Source: an uncultured Clostridia bacterium (GTDB lineage Bacteria > Bacillota > Clostridia > Christensenellales > UBA3700). Taken from it: a stretch of 64,000 nt of DNA. The notes under the pieces are model-generated. The model was not told the origin of the DNA and did not search any database. It saw only the letters and a list, made by a program, of their open reading frames with translations. The stretch spans positions 1 to 64,000 of the forward strand of contig CAMQSU010000003.1 of assembly GCA_947037025.1 (NCBI GenBank), given 5' to 3'. How positions within the stretch are numbered: position 1 is the stretch's first letter; every line of letters begins with the position of its first letter. The translations under genes were made by a program, and so were the position numbers. Below are positions 1 through 7,804 of the stretch, piece by piece.

Positions 1-420
1 GGCTATGAGCTTGTTGACTTCCACGTTACAATTAACGACGGTTCATACCATGACGTTGACTCATCAGAGATGGCGTTCAAAATCGCTGGTAGCATGGCTC
101 TTAAAGAGGCAGCTAAACGCGCAAATCCTTGCCTACTTGAGCCTATGATGGCAGTAGACGTTGTTACTCCTGAGGAGTATTTAGGTGACGTTCTAGGAAC
201 TATCAATGGCAGACGTGGAAGCATTAAAACTATGGAAGTACGTGGCGGCGATCAAGCGATTGAAGCAGATGTACCACTTAGCACAATGTTTGGATACGCG
301 ACTACATTAAGAAGTACATCACAAGGTCGTGCAGGATTTTCAATGCAATTCTCACACTATGCAGAAGTACCAAAGAGTGTTTCAGAGAAAATCATCGGCG
401 AGAGAAACAAGCAGTCTTAA
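1..420 (+). CDS. fusA: Elongation factor G, C-terminal part (cut by window edge)
   Basis: The frame is open from the first base and ends at a TAA at 418-420, giving about 139 residues of the C-terminal end of a translational GTPase. The fragment contains the EF-G domain IV/V signature: a [17 protein letters not shown] stretch, then [20 protein letters not shown] and the GRRG loop, then a domain V ending in [15 protein letters not shown] moves tRNA and mRNA through the ribosome using GTP. The GTPase domain lies outside the window. tuf follows 136 bases downstream on the same strand, the usual str-operon order. The family assignment is secure; only completeness is unknown. Confidence 0.96.
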   Translation, partial: GYELVDFHVTINDGSYHDVDSSEMAFKIAGSMALKEAAKRANPCLLEPMMAVDVVTPEEYLGDVLGTINGRRGSIKTMEVRGGDQAIEADVPLSTMFGYATTLRSTSQGRAGFSMQFSHYAEVPKSVSEKIIGERNKQS

Positions 421-556
421 TTGCCCGCAAGTTTCAAAAAGTAGTAACAGAGCGTATTTACTAGATTTAACTGCTTGCAGAGTAAATTAGTATCAAAATA
501 TGTAGCAAATAATAAACACAAATTAAAATAATTAATTATTTAGGAGGATTTCCAAA

Positions 557-1759
557 ATGGCAAAAGCTAAATTTGAAAGAACTAAACCACATGTAAATAT
601 CGGAACAATCGGTCACGTTGACCATGGTAAGACTACTCTTACTGCAGCTATTACAATGTTCAGTGCAGCTAGAGGATTCGCAGACAAGATGAACTATGCA
701 GACATCGACAAAGCACCAGAAGAGAAAGAGCGTGGTATTACAATTAATACAGCACACGTTGAGTATCAAACTGAGGCTCGTCACTATGCACACGTTGACT
801 GTCCAGGACATGCCGATTATGTTAAGAACATGATCACAGGTGCTGCACAAATGGACGGCGCAATCCTAGTTGTTGCTTCAACTGATGGCCCAATGCCTCA
901 GACTCGTGAGCACATCCTACTTGCACGTCAGGTTGGTGTACCATACATCGTAGTATTTATGAACAAGACTGATCTTGTTGATGATGAAGAGTTACTTGAG
1001 CTAGTTGAGATGGAGATCCGTGATCTTCTATCTGTCTACAACTTCCCAGGCGATGACACACCAGTAATCAAGGGTTCTGCTGTTAAAGCACTTGAGGCTG
1101 CTGCAGCTGGAAACGCTGACGCTGAATGTTGTAAATGTATCGGCGAGCTTTTAGATGCTGTTGATAGTTACATCCCAACACCAGTTCGTGATACAGACAA
1201 AGCATTCTTAATGCCAGTCGAGGACGTTTTCACAATCACTGGTCGTGGAACTGTTGCTACAGGTAGAATTGAGCGTGGAAGTCTTCACATTCAAGATAAA
1301 GTTACAATCGTTGGTATCCGTGATACAGTAGAGACTACTTGTACTGGTATCGAGATGTTCAGAAAGCTTCTTGACGAGGCATTCGCTGGTGATAACGTTG
1401 GAGTTTTACTTCGTGGTATCCAAAGAACTGATATCGAGCGTGGCCAAGTTTTATGTAAGGCTGGTACAATCAACCCACATACAGCTTTCGCTTCTCAAGT
1501 ATACGTACTAACTGCTACTGAGGGTGGTCGTCATACACCATTCTTTGATGGTTACCGTCCACAGTTCTATTTCAGAACAACAGACGTTACAGGCTCTATC
1601 AAACTTCCAACTGGAGTTGAGATGGTAATGCCTGGTGATAATATCGACATGAACATCGAGCTTATCACTCCAATCGCTATTGAAGAAGGTCTACGTTTCG
1701 CTATCCGTGAGGGTGGAAGAACTGTAGGATCTGGCGTAGTTGCAAGCATCATTAAGTAA
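557..1759 (+). CDS. tuf: Elongation factor Tu
   Basis: 400 residues, the normal EF-Tu length. GHVDHGKT (19-26) is the P-loop, RGITI (59-63) lies in switch I, DCPGH (81-85) is G3 and NKTD (136-139) is G4; most EF-Tu proteins have NKCD there. Domains II and III follow, including the [13 protein letters not shown] segment. The protein delivers aminoacyl-tRNA to the ribosome as a GTP complex. An AGGAGG Shine-Dalgarno at 542-547 fixes the start. The gene follows fusA and is closed by a rho-independent terminator at 1811-1845, so the two probably share a transcript. Codon choice is more C-rich at third positions than in its neighbours, as expected for a highly expressed gene. Confidence 0.98.
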   Translation: MAKAKFERTKPHVNIGTIGHVDHGKTTLTAAITMFSAARGFADKMNYADIDKAPEEKERGITINTAHVEYQTEARHYAHVDCPGHADYVKNMITGAAQMDGAILVVASTDGPMPQTREHILLARQVGVPYIVVFMNKTDLVDDEELLELVEMEIRDLLSVYNFPGDDTPVIKGSAVKALEAAAAGNADAECCKCIGELLDAVDSYIPTPVRDTDKAFLMPVEDVFTITGRGTVATGRIERGSLHIQDKVTIVGIRDTVETTCTGIEMFRKLLDEAFAGDNVGVLLRGIQRTDIERGQVLCKAGTINPHTAFASQVYVLTATEGGRHTPFFDGYRPQFYFRTTDVTGSIKLPTGVEMVMPGDNIDMNIELITPIAIEEGLRFAIREGGRTVGSGVVASIIK

Positions 1760-1810
1760 TTAATAGCTTAAAACAAACCAGCCCTTTAAGGCGAATAAAA
1801 ATACAAACAA

Positions 1811-1845
1811 AAATGACCGAAGCTTTTAGCTTAGGTCATTTTTTT
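1811..1845 (+). terminator. Rho-independent terminator after tuf
   Basis: AATGACC and GGTCATT form the base of the stem, with AAGCT/AGCTT pairing inside, followed by seven T. It closes the fusA-tuf transcript. Confidence 0.85.
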
Positions 1846-1900
1846 ATGCTAAATTATAATACATACAACATTATCGTTTATATTAATATGCAATTTAATA

Positions 1901-1960
1901 TTATATAATATTCGGTTATATAATATTCGGTTATACAATATTTGTTTATATAATATTATA
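1901..1960. repeat. Four tandem 15-bp units
   Basis: Four successive 15-base units of the form TTATATAATATTCGG: the first two (1901-1930) are identical, the third reads TTATACAATATTTGT and the fourth TTATATAATATTATA. They lie in the 318-base gap between the convergent tuf and nitroreductase genes. No coding potential is visible. Apart from this array and the two terminators the gap holds nothing recognisable. Confidence 0.8.
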
Positions 1961-2026
1961 GTATAAAGAGTATAATAAATTAACATGCTTTTATGTAGTG
2001 GAGATGTTATACAATATGAAGCAATT

Positions 2027-2064
2027 AAAAATACCGCCTAGTAATTAAACTAAGCGGTATTTTT
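2027..2064 (-). terminator. Terminator of the nitroreductase gene, probably bidirectional
   Basis: AAAAATACCGC at 2027 pairs with GCGGTATTTTT ending at 2064 around a 16-base loop. A/T tracts on both sides allow it to work in either direction; it lies 13 bases beyond the minus-strand stop codon. Confidence 0.8.
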
Positions 2065-2077
2065 ATTGCGAAAATTA

Positions 2078-2596
2078 TTAAAATGTATTTTCTACAACCA
2101 TGCTAGATAAGGGATTTCTCTCAATATCATGTCTATCAGGTGATTTTTTATCATAAGCTGCATAACCTATCGCGATTATCGCAATTGGCTGCAAATTTTC
2201 AGGAATATTAAAGTCTTTTCGTAATATTTCAGGTCTGAATAACTCTATCCAACAAGTGCTAAGACCTAAACTTTCTGCTGCCATAACCATATGGTCTGCT
2301 GCAATTGTACCGTCTATATCAGCCATTGATTTATTATCTAGTTTTCTCGTCCATGCAATTTTAGTATCACAGCAAACAACTAGCACAAGCGGTGCACCAA
2401 AAGTTTTAGCACTTGCTTTTAACTTGTACAGCGACGCAGTGTCAGTTATTTTAAGCACGACTTGTGGTTGATAATTTACTGCAGTAGGGCAAACTCTGCC
2501 ACACTCTAAAATTATATTTACCTTATCATTTTCAACTTGCTTACTACTATACTCACGCACTGAACATCTTGTTTTTGCTAGTGTTAAAAAATCCAT
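2078..2596 (-). CDS. Nitroreductase-family FMN protein
   Basis: 172 residues with the hallmarks of the small nitroreductase fold: an N-terminal RCSVREYSSKQV segment (about 10-21) that would contact FMN phosphate, a PTAVNYQPQ segment near 37-45, and GLSTCWIELF in the middle. These enzymes are FMN-dependent NAD(P)H oxidoreductases acting on nitro compounds or quinones, and some have other roles; the substrate cannot be read from sequence. The start is set by GGAGG seven bases upstream. A TTGACA-17-TATAAT promoter (2634-2662) lies just upstream and overlaps a 30-bp tandem repeat. It is transcribed away from putP. Confidence 0.88.
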   Translation of the reverse strand: MDFLTLAKTRCSVREYSSKQVENDKVNIILECGRVCPTAVNYQPQVVLKITDTASLYKLKASAKTFGAPLVLVVCCDTKIAWTRKLDNKSMADIDGTIAADHMVMAAESLGLSTCWIELFRPEILRKDFNIPENLQPIAIIAIGYAAYDKKSPDRHDIERNPLSSMVVENTF

Positions 2597-2633
2597 ATTT
2601 CCTCCATGTACTTATATATTGTTATTTTATTAT

Positions 2634-2662
2634 ATTATAATACAGTATATCAATATTGTCAA
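2634..2662 (-). promoter_or_regulatory. Promoter of the nitroreductase gene
   Basis: On the minus strand: TTGACA (2662-2657), a 17-base spacer, TATAAT (2639-2634). Both boxes are perfect. The -35 box falls inside the first 30-bp repeat unit. Confidence 0.8.
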
Positions 2663-2744
2663 GTGAGTGGTATCTTTAAATGATATTATCAAATGTGTGG
2701 TATCTTTAAATAATATTATCAAGTGACTTCTATATTAAAATATA
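2655..2744. repeat. Three tandem 30-bp units upstream of the nitroreductase promoter
   Basis: Units at 2655-2684 and 2685-2714 differ at only a few positions and share GTGGTATCTTTAAAT; the third (2715-2744) keeps ATTATCAAGTGA but has diverged after that. The array touches the nitroreductase -35 box and lies about 95 bases upstream of the putP -35 box, so it could be a set of protein-binding sites for the divergent region; that role is inference. Confidence 0.75.
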
Positions 2745-2839
2745 ATATTACCATATATGCAGTCTTAATATTAAATGTCTAATATATAAGCGATTTAATC
2801 ATCTTTTATGTCTAAATTGCTGGTGTAAAGGCATTTCAC

Positions 2840-2868
2840 TTGACATTTAATGGGATATCTAGTAAAAT
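2840..2868 (+). promoter_or_regulatory. Promoter of putP
   Basis: TTGACA (2840-2845), 17-base spacer, TAAAAT (2863-2868). It would give a leader of about 50 bases. Confidence 0.8.
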
Positions 2869-2926
2869 ATAAACAATGTTGCAATAATAAAATTTAGTAA
2901 AATTGCAGTACAAAAGGAGGATCTTT

Positions 2927-4540
2927 ATGAGCGATAAAGGGATAATACTATTAATTTTCGGCTTATATCTACTACTTATGGTAGGCATAGGTTTTATATT
3001 TTATAGAAAATCAATGTCATCATCAACCTACATGCTAGGCGGAAGAAGTCTAAATCCTTGGGTTACTGCTTTTTCAGCGCAAGCATCTGATATGAGCGGC
3101 TGGTTGCTTACAGGACTTCCGGGACTATGCTGTCTGGGCATTGCCGCTGGCAGTGTTGCAGGTATTAAGGAATCAATATTTACCGCAATCGGACTATTTA
3201 TAGGTACCGCTGCTAACTGGATATTTGTAGCGAAGCGACTTAGAGTGTATACAGAGGTTGCCTCAAATTCAATCACTGTCCCAAGTTTCTTTGCAAACAG
3301 ATTCGATGATAAAAAAGGTATCCTTCAAGCAATATCAGGAGTTGTAATATTATTCTTTTTCACATTCTATGCTGCGTCAATGTTCTCAGCTGGAGCGAAA
3401 ATGTTTGAAACAATATTTGGACTTGACTATCACTTAGCACTATTAATCGGTGCAAGCATTATAGTTCTATATACATTATTAGGTGGATTTTTAGCAGTTT
3501 CATGGACTGATCTAATTCAAGGACTAATTATGTTTTTTGCACTTATTATCGTGCCAATCTTTGTTATGCGAGGGTTTAGTGACGCAGATTTCAGTGCTAT
3601 GGGCGAGATAGGTAATGCTATTTCTAATTTACTGCCACAACAAGGCGAGGCGTTTACATGGATAACTATTGCAACAGCACTTAGTTGGGGTCTTGGTTAC
3701 TTTGGTATGCCGCACGTCCTTGTAAGATTTATGGCAACAAAAAACAAAAAAACAATTAAACCTGCAGCAATAATAGCGTTAGTGTGGGTTGCAATTACAA
3801 TGGCTTGTGCTATCCTTATAGGTATTGTAGGGCGAGTTGCAGTTGGAGATGGACTTACTGATGCAACATCAGAAACAGTTTTCATGCAGTTAGTCATGAA
3901 TTCATTTGGGCCAATTGTTGCGGGACTTTTGCTCTCTGCAATACTTGCAGCTATTATGTCAACGGCAGATAGTCAGTTACTTGTTGCAAGTAGTTCGTTT
4001 GCAGAGGATATCTACAAAAAGCATCTACGCAAAAATGCAACAGATAAGGAAGTATTATTTGTATCAAGAATGACAATCATAGCAGTATCAGCAGTAGCAA
4101 TATTGTTAGCACTTGATCCTGAGTCAAAAATATTTGAGCTTGTAAAATACGCATGGGGCGGATTTGGAGCATCATTCGGGCCACTGGTAATATTCTCTCT
4201 ATATTCAAAAAAAATAAAGTTCAGCGGAGCAGTAGCGTCAATCGTAACTGGTGCAGTAACTACTATAGTATGGCGATATGGATTAAGTCACTTAGGCGGA
4301 ATCTTCCTAATATACGAACTGATCCCTGGATTTATTCTATCATCCGCAGCATTATGGATAGGGTCATTATGTGACAAGCGTCCAATTAGTGATAAGATGG
4401 CAACAGATTATGATAATTTTAAAATAGCATTAAAAGATAAATCAGATGATAATAAGATTGAAGATGATCAAAATTCGGATTGCGATGTAGAATCGGATAA
4501 TGAGCAAATGATGTCAGCTGATATTAATGCAAATAATTAA
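2927..4540 (+). CDS. putP: Sodium/proline symporter (SSS family)
   Basis: 537 residues from the ATG at 2927, which follows AAAGGAGG at the right distance; an in-frame TTG at 2903 would put the ribosome site inside the gene and is rejected. The protein is a polytopic membrane transporter of the solute:sodium symporter family. The segment GGRSLNPWVTAFSAQASDMS (39-58) matches PutP, with Asp55 at the position of the Na+ ligand of E. coli PutP, and MSTADSQLL in the later half matches the second Na+ site (Ser/Thr pair). Last about 35 residues are a hydrophilic, strongly acidic tail (DKSDDNKIEDD and on) not usual in the family. It imports proline with Na+. It stands alone between its own promoter and terminator. 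Confidence 0.92.
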   Translation: MSDKGIILLIFGLYLLLMVGIGFIFYRKSMSSSTYMLGGRSLNPWVTAFSAQASDMSGWLLTGLPGLCCLGIAAGSVAGIKESIFTAIGLFIGTAANWIFVAKRLRVYTEVASNSITVPSFFANRFDDKKGILQAISGVVILFFFTFYAASMFSAGAKMFETIFGLDYHLALLIGASIIVLYTLLGGFLAVSWTDLIQGLIMFFALIIVPIFVMRGFSDADFSAMGEIGNAISNLLPQQGEAFTWITIATALSWGLGYFGMPHVLVRFMATKNKKTIKPAAIIALVWVAITMACAILIGIVGRVAVGDGLTDATSETVFMQLVMNSFGPIVAGLLLSAILAAIMSTADSQLLVASSSFAEDIYKKHLRKNATDKEVLFVSRMTIIAVSAVAILLALDPESKIFELVKYAWGGFGASFGPLVIFSLYSKKIKFSGAVASIVTGAVTTIVWRYGLSHLGGIFLIYELIPGFILSSAALWIGSLCDKRPISDKMATDYDNFKIALKDKSDDNKIEDDQNSDCDVESDNEQMMSADINANN

Positions 4541-4632
4541 CAAAAATTGCAACTTACGGCATACATCAAATAGAGCAAGTATTAATTACTAGTATTAAAA
4601 TGTAAGCTTAATAATTAATTGTAAAATAAAAG

Positions 4633-4656
4633 ATGACTTAACAGTCATTTTTTTTT
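4633..4656 (+). terminator. Terminator after putP
   Basis: ATGACT-TAAC-AGTCAT followed by eight T. The stem is short, but the T-run is long and A precedes it. Confidence 0.75.
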
Positions 4657-4855
4657 GCGTTTTGACATACAATATTGTGGGCGGCAATAATTAGTGTATA
4701 GACTGAAATAGACTAATAAAGTTACTAGTTTCCGCATTTTGCTCTGCTGTATTATCAAATACATGTATAAATTGTAGCTAAACTCTGCTAAATCAGGGCA
4801 AAACGATGTAATTTGCTACACTTATGTAAATTAATTGTAAATTTCAGTTTTCCTA

Positions 4856-4885
4856 TTGACAATATTCAATTGCGTATGCTAGACT
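4856..4885 (+). promoter_or_regulatory. Promoter at the head of the non-coding locus
   Basis: TTGACA (4856-4861) and TAGACT (4880-4885) with an 18-base spacer. No gene of any credible length follows for more than 1.3 kb on this strand, so the transcript started here would be non-coding. Confidence 0.6.
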
Positions 4886-4891
4886 ATATGT

Positions 4892-5300
4892 AAGAAACAA
4901 ACTCGCCATTCGTGAAAGACAAGTTTTCAGATAAAACTGAAATGTCTGAGTGGGGGATTGGCTTTAGAGGATACAAAATCTAAAGTTCTGATTACAAGTA
5001 GCAATGCTTGTGATAAATTATTTGATTACAAATGAGTTAGTAACCATATAGCGGACTTGTAAATTATTGCAAAATACGCAAATGTATGAAGGAACTCGAT
5101 TAAGAGATAATGGGGAAAATCGTTCTCTTAAACAAAGGCAATACCAACTTGCAAAAACTGAGTGTTTTATAAACTAAGTTTAGCTTGGCAGTACTGTCTA
5201 ACAAATCAAAGTGCTTTATTGCAAATGAAGTAAGACGTTATTGTAATTGTGAATAGTCACAAATAGAAAAACATCTTGCATCGAATTGAGTTTTTGATTA
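4892..5300 (+). ncRNA. Candidate structured non-coding RNA, 5' section
   Basis: No open frame here is preceded by a ribosome site. Several hairpins can be drawn in order: AGACA...TGTCT enclosing TTTCAG/CTGAAA (4917-4947); CTTTAGA/TCTAAAG (4962-4985); ACAAG/CTTGT near 5000; TAAGAGA/TCTCTTA (5101-5130). It begins at a promoter and the first terminator in its direction is at 6217-6256. I looked for tmRNA, RNase P RNA and SRP RNA signatures (the RNase P GAGGAAAGTCC box, the tRNA-like ends of tmRNA, the SRP GNRA domain) and did not find them. The 3' end is arbitrary here; the transcript may run on through both element copies. Function unknown. Confidence 0.4.
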
Positions 5301-5399
5301 GTCGAATTCTCAAAATAAAAATAAAAATATTAATGTCAAATTAAAATTAAAGTGAACATAAAAATTGAACATGAAAATAAAATAAATAATTATAATTTT

Positions 5400-5565
5400 C
5401 GGCAACTGCCGATTAGACTGAGAGAGCTTGAGACGAAGTGACCGTAGCCCAAATGACTAGAGTTAGAGTCTAAGTGCATGCATTTTTTAAATTTGTATAG
5501 CGAAGTGACCGTAGTCCAAAAAGACAAGGGTTTGAGTCGAGGAGTCCGAGGGGCTTGCTCCAGCC
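5400..5565 (+). repeat. Duplicated internally repeated element, copy A
   Basis: A block clearly richer in G+C than its AT-rich surroundings. It opens with a perfect hairpin (CGGCA-AC-TGCCG, 5400-5411), then GAGAGCTTGAGACGAAGTGA, and contains two modules about 67 bases apart (near 5432 and 5499) sharing CGAAGTGACCGTAG, each with a GAC and AGAGTC/TGAGTC further on. It ends in GAGTCCGAGGGGCTTGCTCC then AGCC. Strand is given in the sense of the 4856 promoter. Copy B at 5797 has the same order of parts. A small hairpin AATGACA/TGTCATT (5568-5586) follows. I do not recognise a named family. Confidence 0.7.
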
Positions 5566-5796
5566 TAAATGACAATACCTGTCATTATAAAATTCAATTA
5601 ATATTACAATTAAAGTGATAATGGTAATTAAAATTTGAAGCAAAATATATTTGCAGAGTATAAGGTGTAATAAAGAATGCGGATTTGTATCAAAAATGGT
5701 TCAAAAATATCGCTAATTACACATAAAACTTAACTCGATTCAGTGAGTATAGAAATAATCTATATCACGCATTTATAATAAAGAAAGAGCAAAATT

Positions 5797-5971
5797 CGGC
5801 AATTATGCCGTCAGACGGAGAGAGTTTGAGACGAAGTGAACGAGACCTACATGACGCAGGGCGAGTGTCTAAATGCCGTTGTAAACTGTATATTAGTTGC
5901 AATGAGCGAGTGACCGTAGCCTATATGACGACAGGGTTAGATTCGATGAGTCCGAGGGGCTTACTCCAGCC
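5797..5971 (+). repeat. Duplicated internally repeated element, copy B
   Basis: Same architecture as copy A: an opening hairpin CGGCA-ATTA-TGCCG (5797-5810) with a different loop but the same stem, GAGAGTTTGAGACGAAGTGA, two modules about 74 bases apart (near 5830 and 5904), and an end block GAGTCCGAGGGGCTTACTCC plus AGCC. The closing stem shows a supporting change: GAGT pairs with ACTC here and with GCTC (a G-T pair) in copy A, and loop lengths vary while stems hold. This suggests that structure is what is kept. Confidence 0.7.
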
Positions 5972-6016
5972 AAAAACAAATAAGTTAAGAATTATATAAT
6001 AGAGGTTTTTCTCTAA

Positions 6017-6042
6017 GATAAGATTGTCGCGAAAATCTTATC
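6017..6042. other. Stem-loop in the non-coding locus
   Basis: GATAAGATT (6017-6025) pairs perfectly with AATCTTATC (6034-6042) around an 8-base loop containing CGCG. No T-run follows on the plus strand, so it is more likely part of an RNA structure than a terminator. A shorter AGAG/CTCT hairpin lies just before it. Confidence 0.55.
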
Positions 6043-6216
6043 AGATAATTAAAATAAAAATATAAGCATAGTTATAAATAATCTTCACAAGCTGACATGA
6101 TTATGGCAGCATAATAATTAAGAAGCTTAACTATAACCAGCTTTTACAACTGAATATATAAGTTATTGATAATAGTAATTTGTTAATTACTGAAAATTTC
6201 AAGAAACGAAATAAAG

Positions 6217-6256
6217 ATTACCCACAAGCATTATGCTTGTGGGTAATTTTGTTTTA
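6217..6256 (+). terminator. Strong rho-independent terminator ending the non-coding locus
   Basis: ATTACCCACAAGCA (6217-6230) pairs without mismatch with TGCTTGTGGGTAAT (6234-6247) around a TTA loop, followed by a T-rich tail. There is no protein-coding gene upstream on this strand back to putP, which has its own terminator, so this one must serve a non-coding transcript. A/T-rich flanks would also allow it to act leftward. Confidence 0.85.
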
Positions 6257-6353
6257 CACATTAAATGCAGCTATTTTAACTGCGCATAATATGAATTTAG
6301 CATTTATATTTAAATTGATATGCTACTAAAAAAACTAGCAGTTTATATGATCA

Positions 6354-6470
6354 TTTTGCACATTTTCTACTTATTTTTGCTCATTTATTGCATGTTTTTT
6401 AGGTGTTTTTGCACGTTTTTTGCATGTTTTCTGCACGTTTTTTACGTGTTTCTACATGTTTATTTAGCCA
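6354..6470. repeat. Array of phased T-tracts, 10-11 bp period
   Basis: About ten to eleven consecutive units, each a run of 3-6 T plus a short GC-containing core such as GCACG, GCATG, GGTG or ACGTG, repeating every 10-11 bases. Read on the minus strand, the sense of the DUF1540 gene that ends at 6497, the units resemble the CGTGCAAAAAA units at 49120-49217. A-tracts in step with the helix are known to bend DNA. No spacers or open frame are present. Confidence 0.7.
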
Positions 6471-6496
6471 TAATTTTAGGCATTTCGGCTAATAAA

Positions 6497-6805
6497 TTAT
6501 TTAGCTTTTGTTTTGCACTTAGTATGCATCATTTTATCTCCAACAGTTATATGCTCAGCTGCACATTTGTTGCTTTTGTTATGCATACATTCAGTGCTGC
6601 CGCACTCAATAAAAGTGTCGTCATTATCTGAGTAATCAAACTCAGCAGCAGTCTCCATATTGATAAACTCTTGCTCAATTACACCATTTTCACGGCGTAA
6701 TTTTGTTGCACAATTACCATGTTTATCTACATTGATAATTCCTGCGCGGCAATGACAGCCTTCATTAAATTCACAGTTGCTTGTTGTACATTTTAATCCT
6801 TTCAT
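6497..6805 (-). CDS. DUF1540 small cysteine-rich protein
   Basis: 102 residues. Two Cys-rich halves: residues 5-27 (C5, C10, C17, C19) and a similar C-terminal block with ECGSTECMHN, NKSNKC and a last Cys near 97, joined by an acidic linker with FDYSDNDD. This is the DUF1540 layout, in which pairs of short four-Cys motifs probably bind a metal; the function of the family is unknown. GGAGG lies seven bases upstream of the ATG. The gene is isolated: the next gene rightward is divergent, and a phased T-tract array lies directly after its stop codon. Confidence 0.8.
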   Translation of the reverse strand: MKGLKCTTSNCEFNEGCHCRAGIINVDKHGNCATKLRRENGVIEQEFINMETAAEFDYSDNDDTFIECGSTECMHNKSNKCAAEHITVGDKMMHTKCKTKAK

Positions 6806-6973
6806 AATTCCTCCAATTTGTTTTATTATTAGCTATTTTCCATCATTTATTATACCTACATTGGTGCAATAAATCATCATCTAATTGTGCCGCATTGCAA
6901 CACCTTTAGATAGTAATAGCATGTACTTATACTTGCGTTTCATACATACTAATATATAAATGTATCATTTTGC

Positions 6974-7002
6974 TTGACTTTAAGAGCAGAATGTAGCACA
7001 AT
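6974..7002 (+). promoter_or_regulatory. Possible promoter of the kinase-like gene
   Basis: TTGACT (6974-6979), 17-base spacer, CACAAT (6997-7002). The -10 box is weak. The rest of the 245-base divergent gap shows nothing clear. Confidence 0.5.
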
Positions 7003-7050
7003 GTTAGAATAAGTATGCAACACTATTTTGAGCAAATTAAAGGAGTTACA

Positions 7051-7722
7051 ATGAGAATTGAAATAATCAAACAACTGAGTCACACGGATAAGGTTTACCT
7101 TGCGAAAAATGACGAGGGAGATAAGGTCGTTCTAAAAAAATACAAAGATGTAAATTGTATGGCGTTAGAAACGACAATCCTTAATCAGTTGTCTATATCT
7201 GGCTACGCACCTAAAGTTTTAGAGCAAGGCGAAGACAGTATAATTTACGAGTATATAGAGGGTGATTCATTTTTAGATAAATATATAAGTTATTCTATGA
7301 TGGATGACACGGAAGGACTTATTAGACTAGCAAACGAGCTTAGTATTTATCTGCAGATATTCTATTCGCTAGCAGAAGGGTACATCATTAAGGATATCAG
7401 TTTCAGCAATTTCATTATTAAAGATAGCAGATGTTACGGAGTTGATTACGATTCTGTTGCAGAGGGAATGCAGTATACAGATATCGGCGGAGTGGTGGCA
7501 TTTGCAGTTAAGCATGTTGTAGGCGATATTCAGGCAAGTTTCCCGTTTATCCAACAAGTGCTTAAAAATTTCCGTATGCAGATGATAGATATTATTAATG
7601 ATGTAAAGGAAGTATTGCAAAAAACCGAATCTCCGCTATATTATGAGCAAGTTTTAGCAGTTTTGATAATGATTGATGATGATATAATAGATGATATCGG
7701 ATATGTGGAAAATAATTCATAA
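7051..7722 (+). CDS. Protein-kinase-fold protein of unknown substrate
   Basis: 223 residues from the ATG at 7051, preceded by AAAGGAG; an ATG at 7015 has no ribosome site. The layout is that of a minimal kinase fold related to aminoglycoside/lipopolysaccharide kinases: VVLKK (Lys 29/30) for the ATP lysine, Glu40 for its partner, IIYEYIEGDSF as the hinge, KDISFSN (Asp115, Asn120) as the catalytic loop and VDYD (Asp132) in place of DFG. It lacks a clear glycine-rich loop. All key catalytic residues are present, so activity is plausible, but the substrate (small molecule, sugar or protein) cannot be read. A helical C-terminal tail follows. Monocistronic, before a separate promoter. Confidence 0.65.
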   Translation: MRIEIIKQLSHTDKVYLAKNDEGDKVVLKKYKDVNCMALETTILNQLSISGYAPKVLEQGEDSIIYEYIEGDSFLDKYISYSMMDDTEGLIRLANELSIYLQIFYSLAEGYIIKDISFSNFIIKDSRCYGVDYDSVAEGMQYTDIGGVVAFAVKHVVGDIQASFPFIQQVLKNFRMQMIDIINDVKEVLQKTESPLYYEQVLAVLIMIDDDIIDDIGYVENNS

Positions 7723-7738
7723 AATATAACCATTAGTG

Positions 7739-7767
7739 TTGTAATGCAATGCTATATATGATATAAT
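7739..7767 (+). promoter_or_regulatory. Promoter of the XRE - protease run
   Basis: TTGTAA (7739-7744), 17-base spacer, TATAAT (7762-7767). Confidence 0.7.
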
Positions 7768-7804
7768 AAAATAAACAAAAATATCTTAAACAGGAAGTAG
7801 TAAA

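Noticed and set aside
536-850. 104-codon frame on the minus strand opposite tuf
   Set aside because: It lies wholly over the start of tuf, is Cys/Ser-rich with no domain, and has no ribosome site.
4892-5300. tmRNA, RNase P RNA or SRP RNA
   Set aside because: The signatures of each (tRNA-like ends, GAGGAAAGTCC box, SRP domain IV loop) were looked for and are absent.
5390-5575. Frame across element copy A (minus strand), and 5805-5999 across copy B (plus strand)
   Set aside because: They lie on opposite strands of two copies of the same element, do not encode related proteins, and have no ribosome site. They arise because the GC-richer blocks contain few stop codons.
5940-5971. Hammerhead-like GATGAGTCC in copy B
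   Set aside because: The GAAA core and a cleavage triplet in place are missing, and copy A reads GAGGAGTCC, so the similarity is not conserved.
6320-6631. 103-codon frame across the phased T-tracts
   Set aside because: Phe/Leu-rich translation of T-tracts, no ribosome site, and it overlaps the well-supported DUF1540 gene on the other strand.
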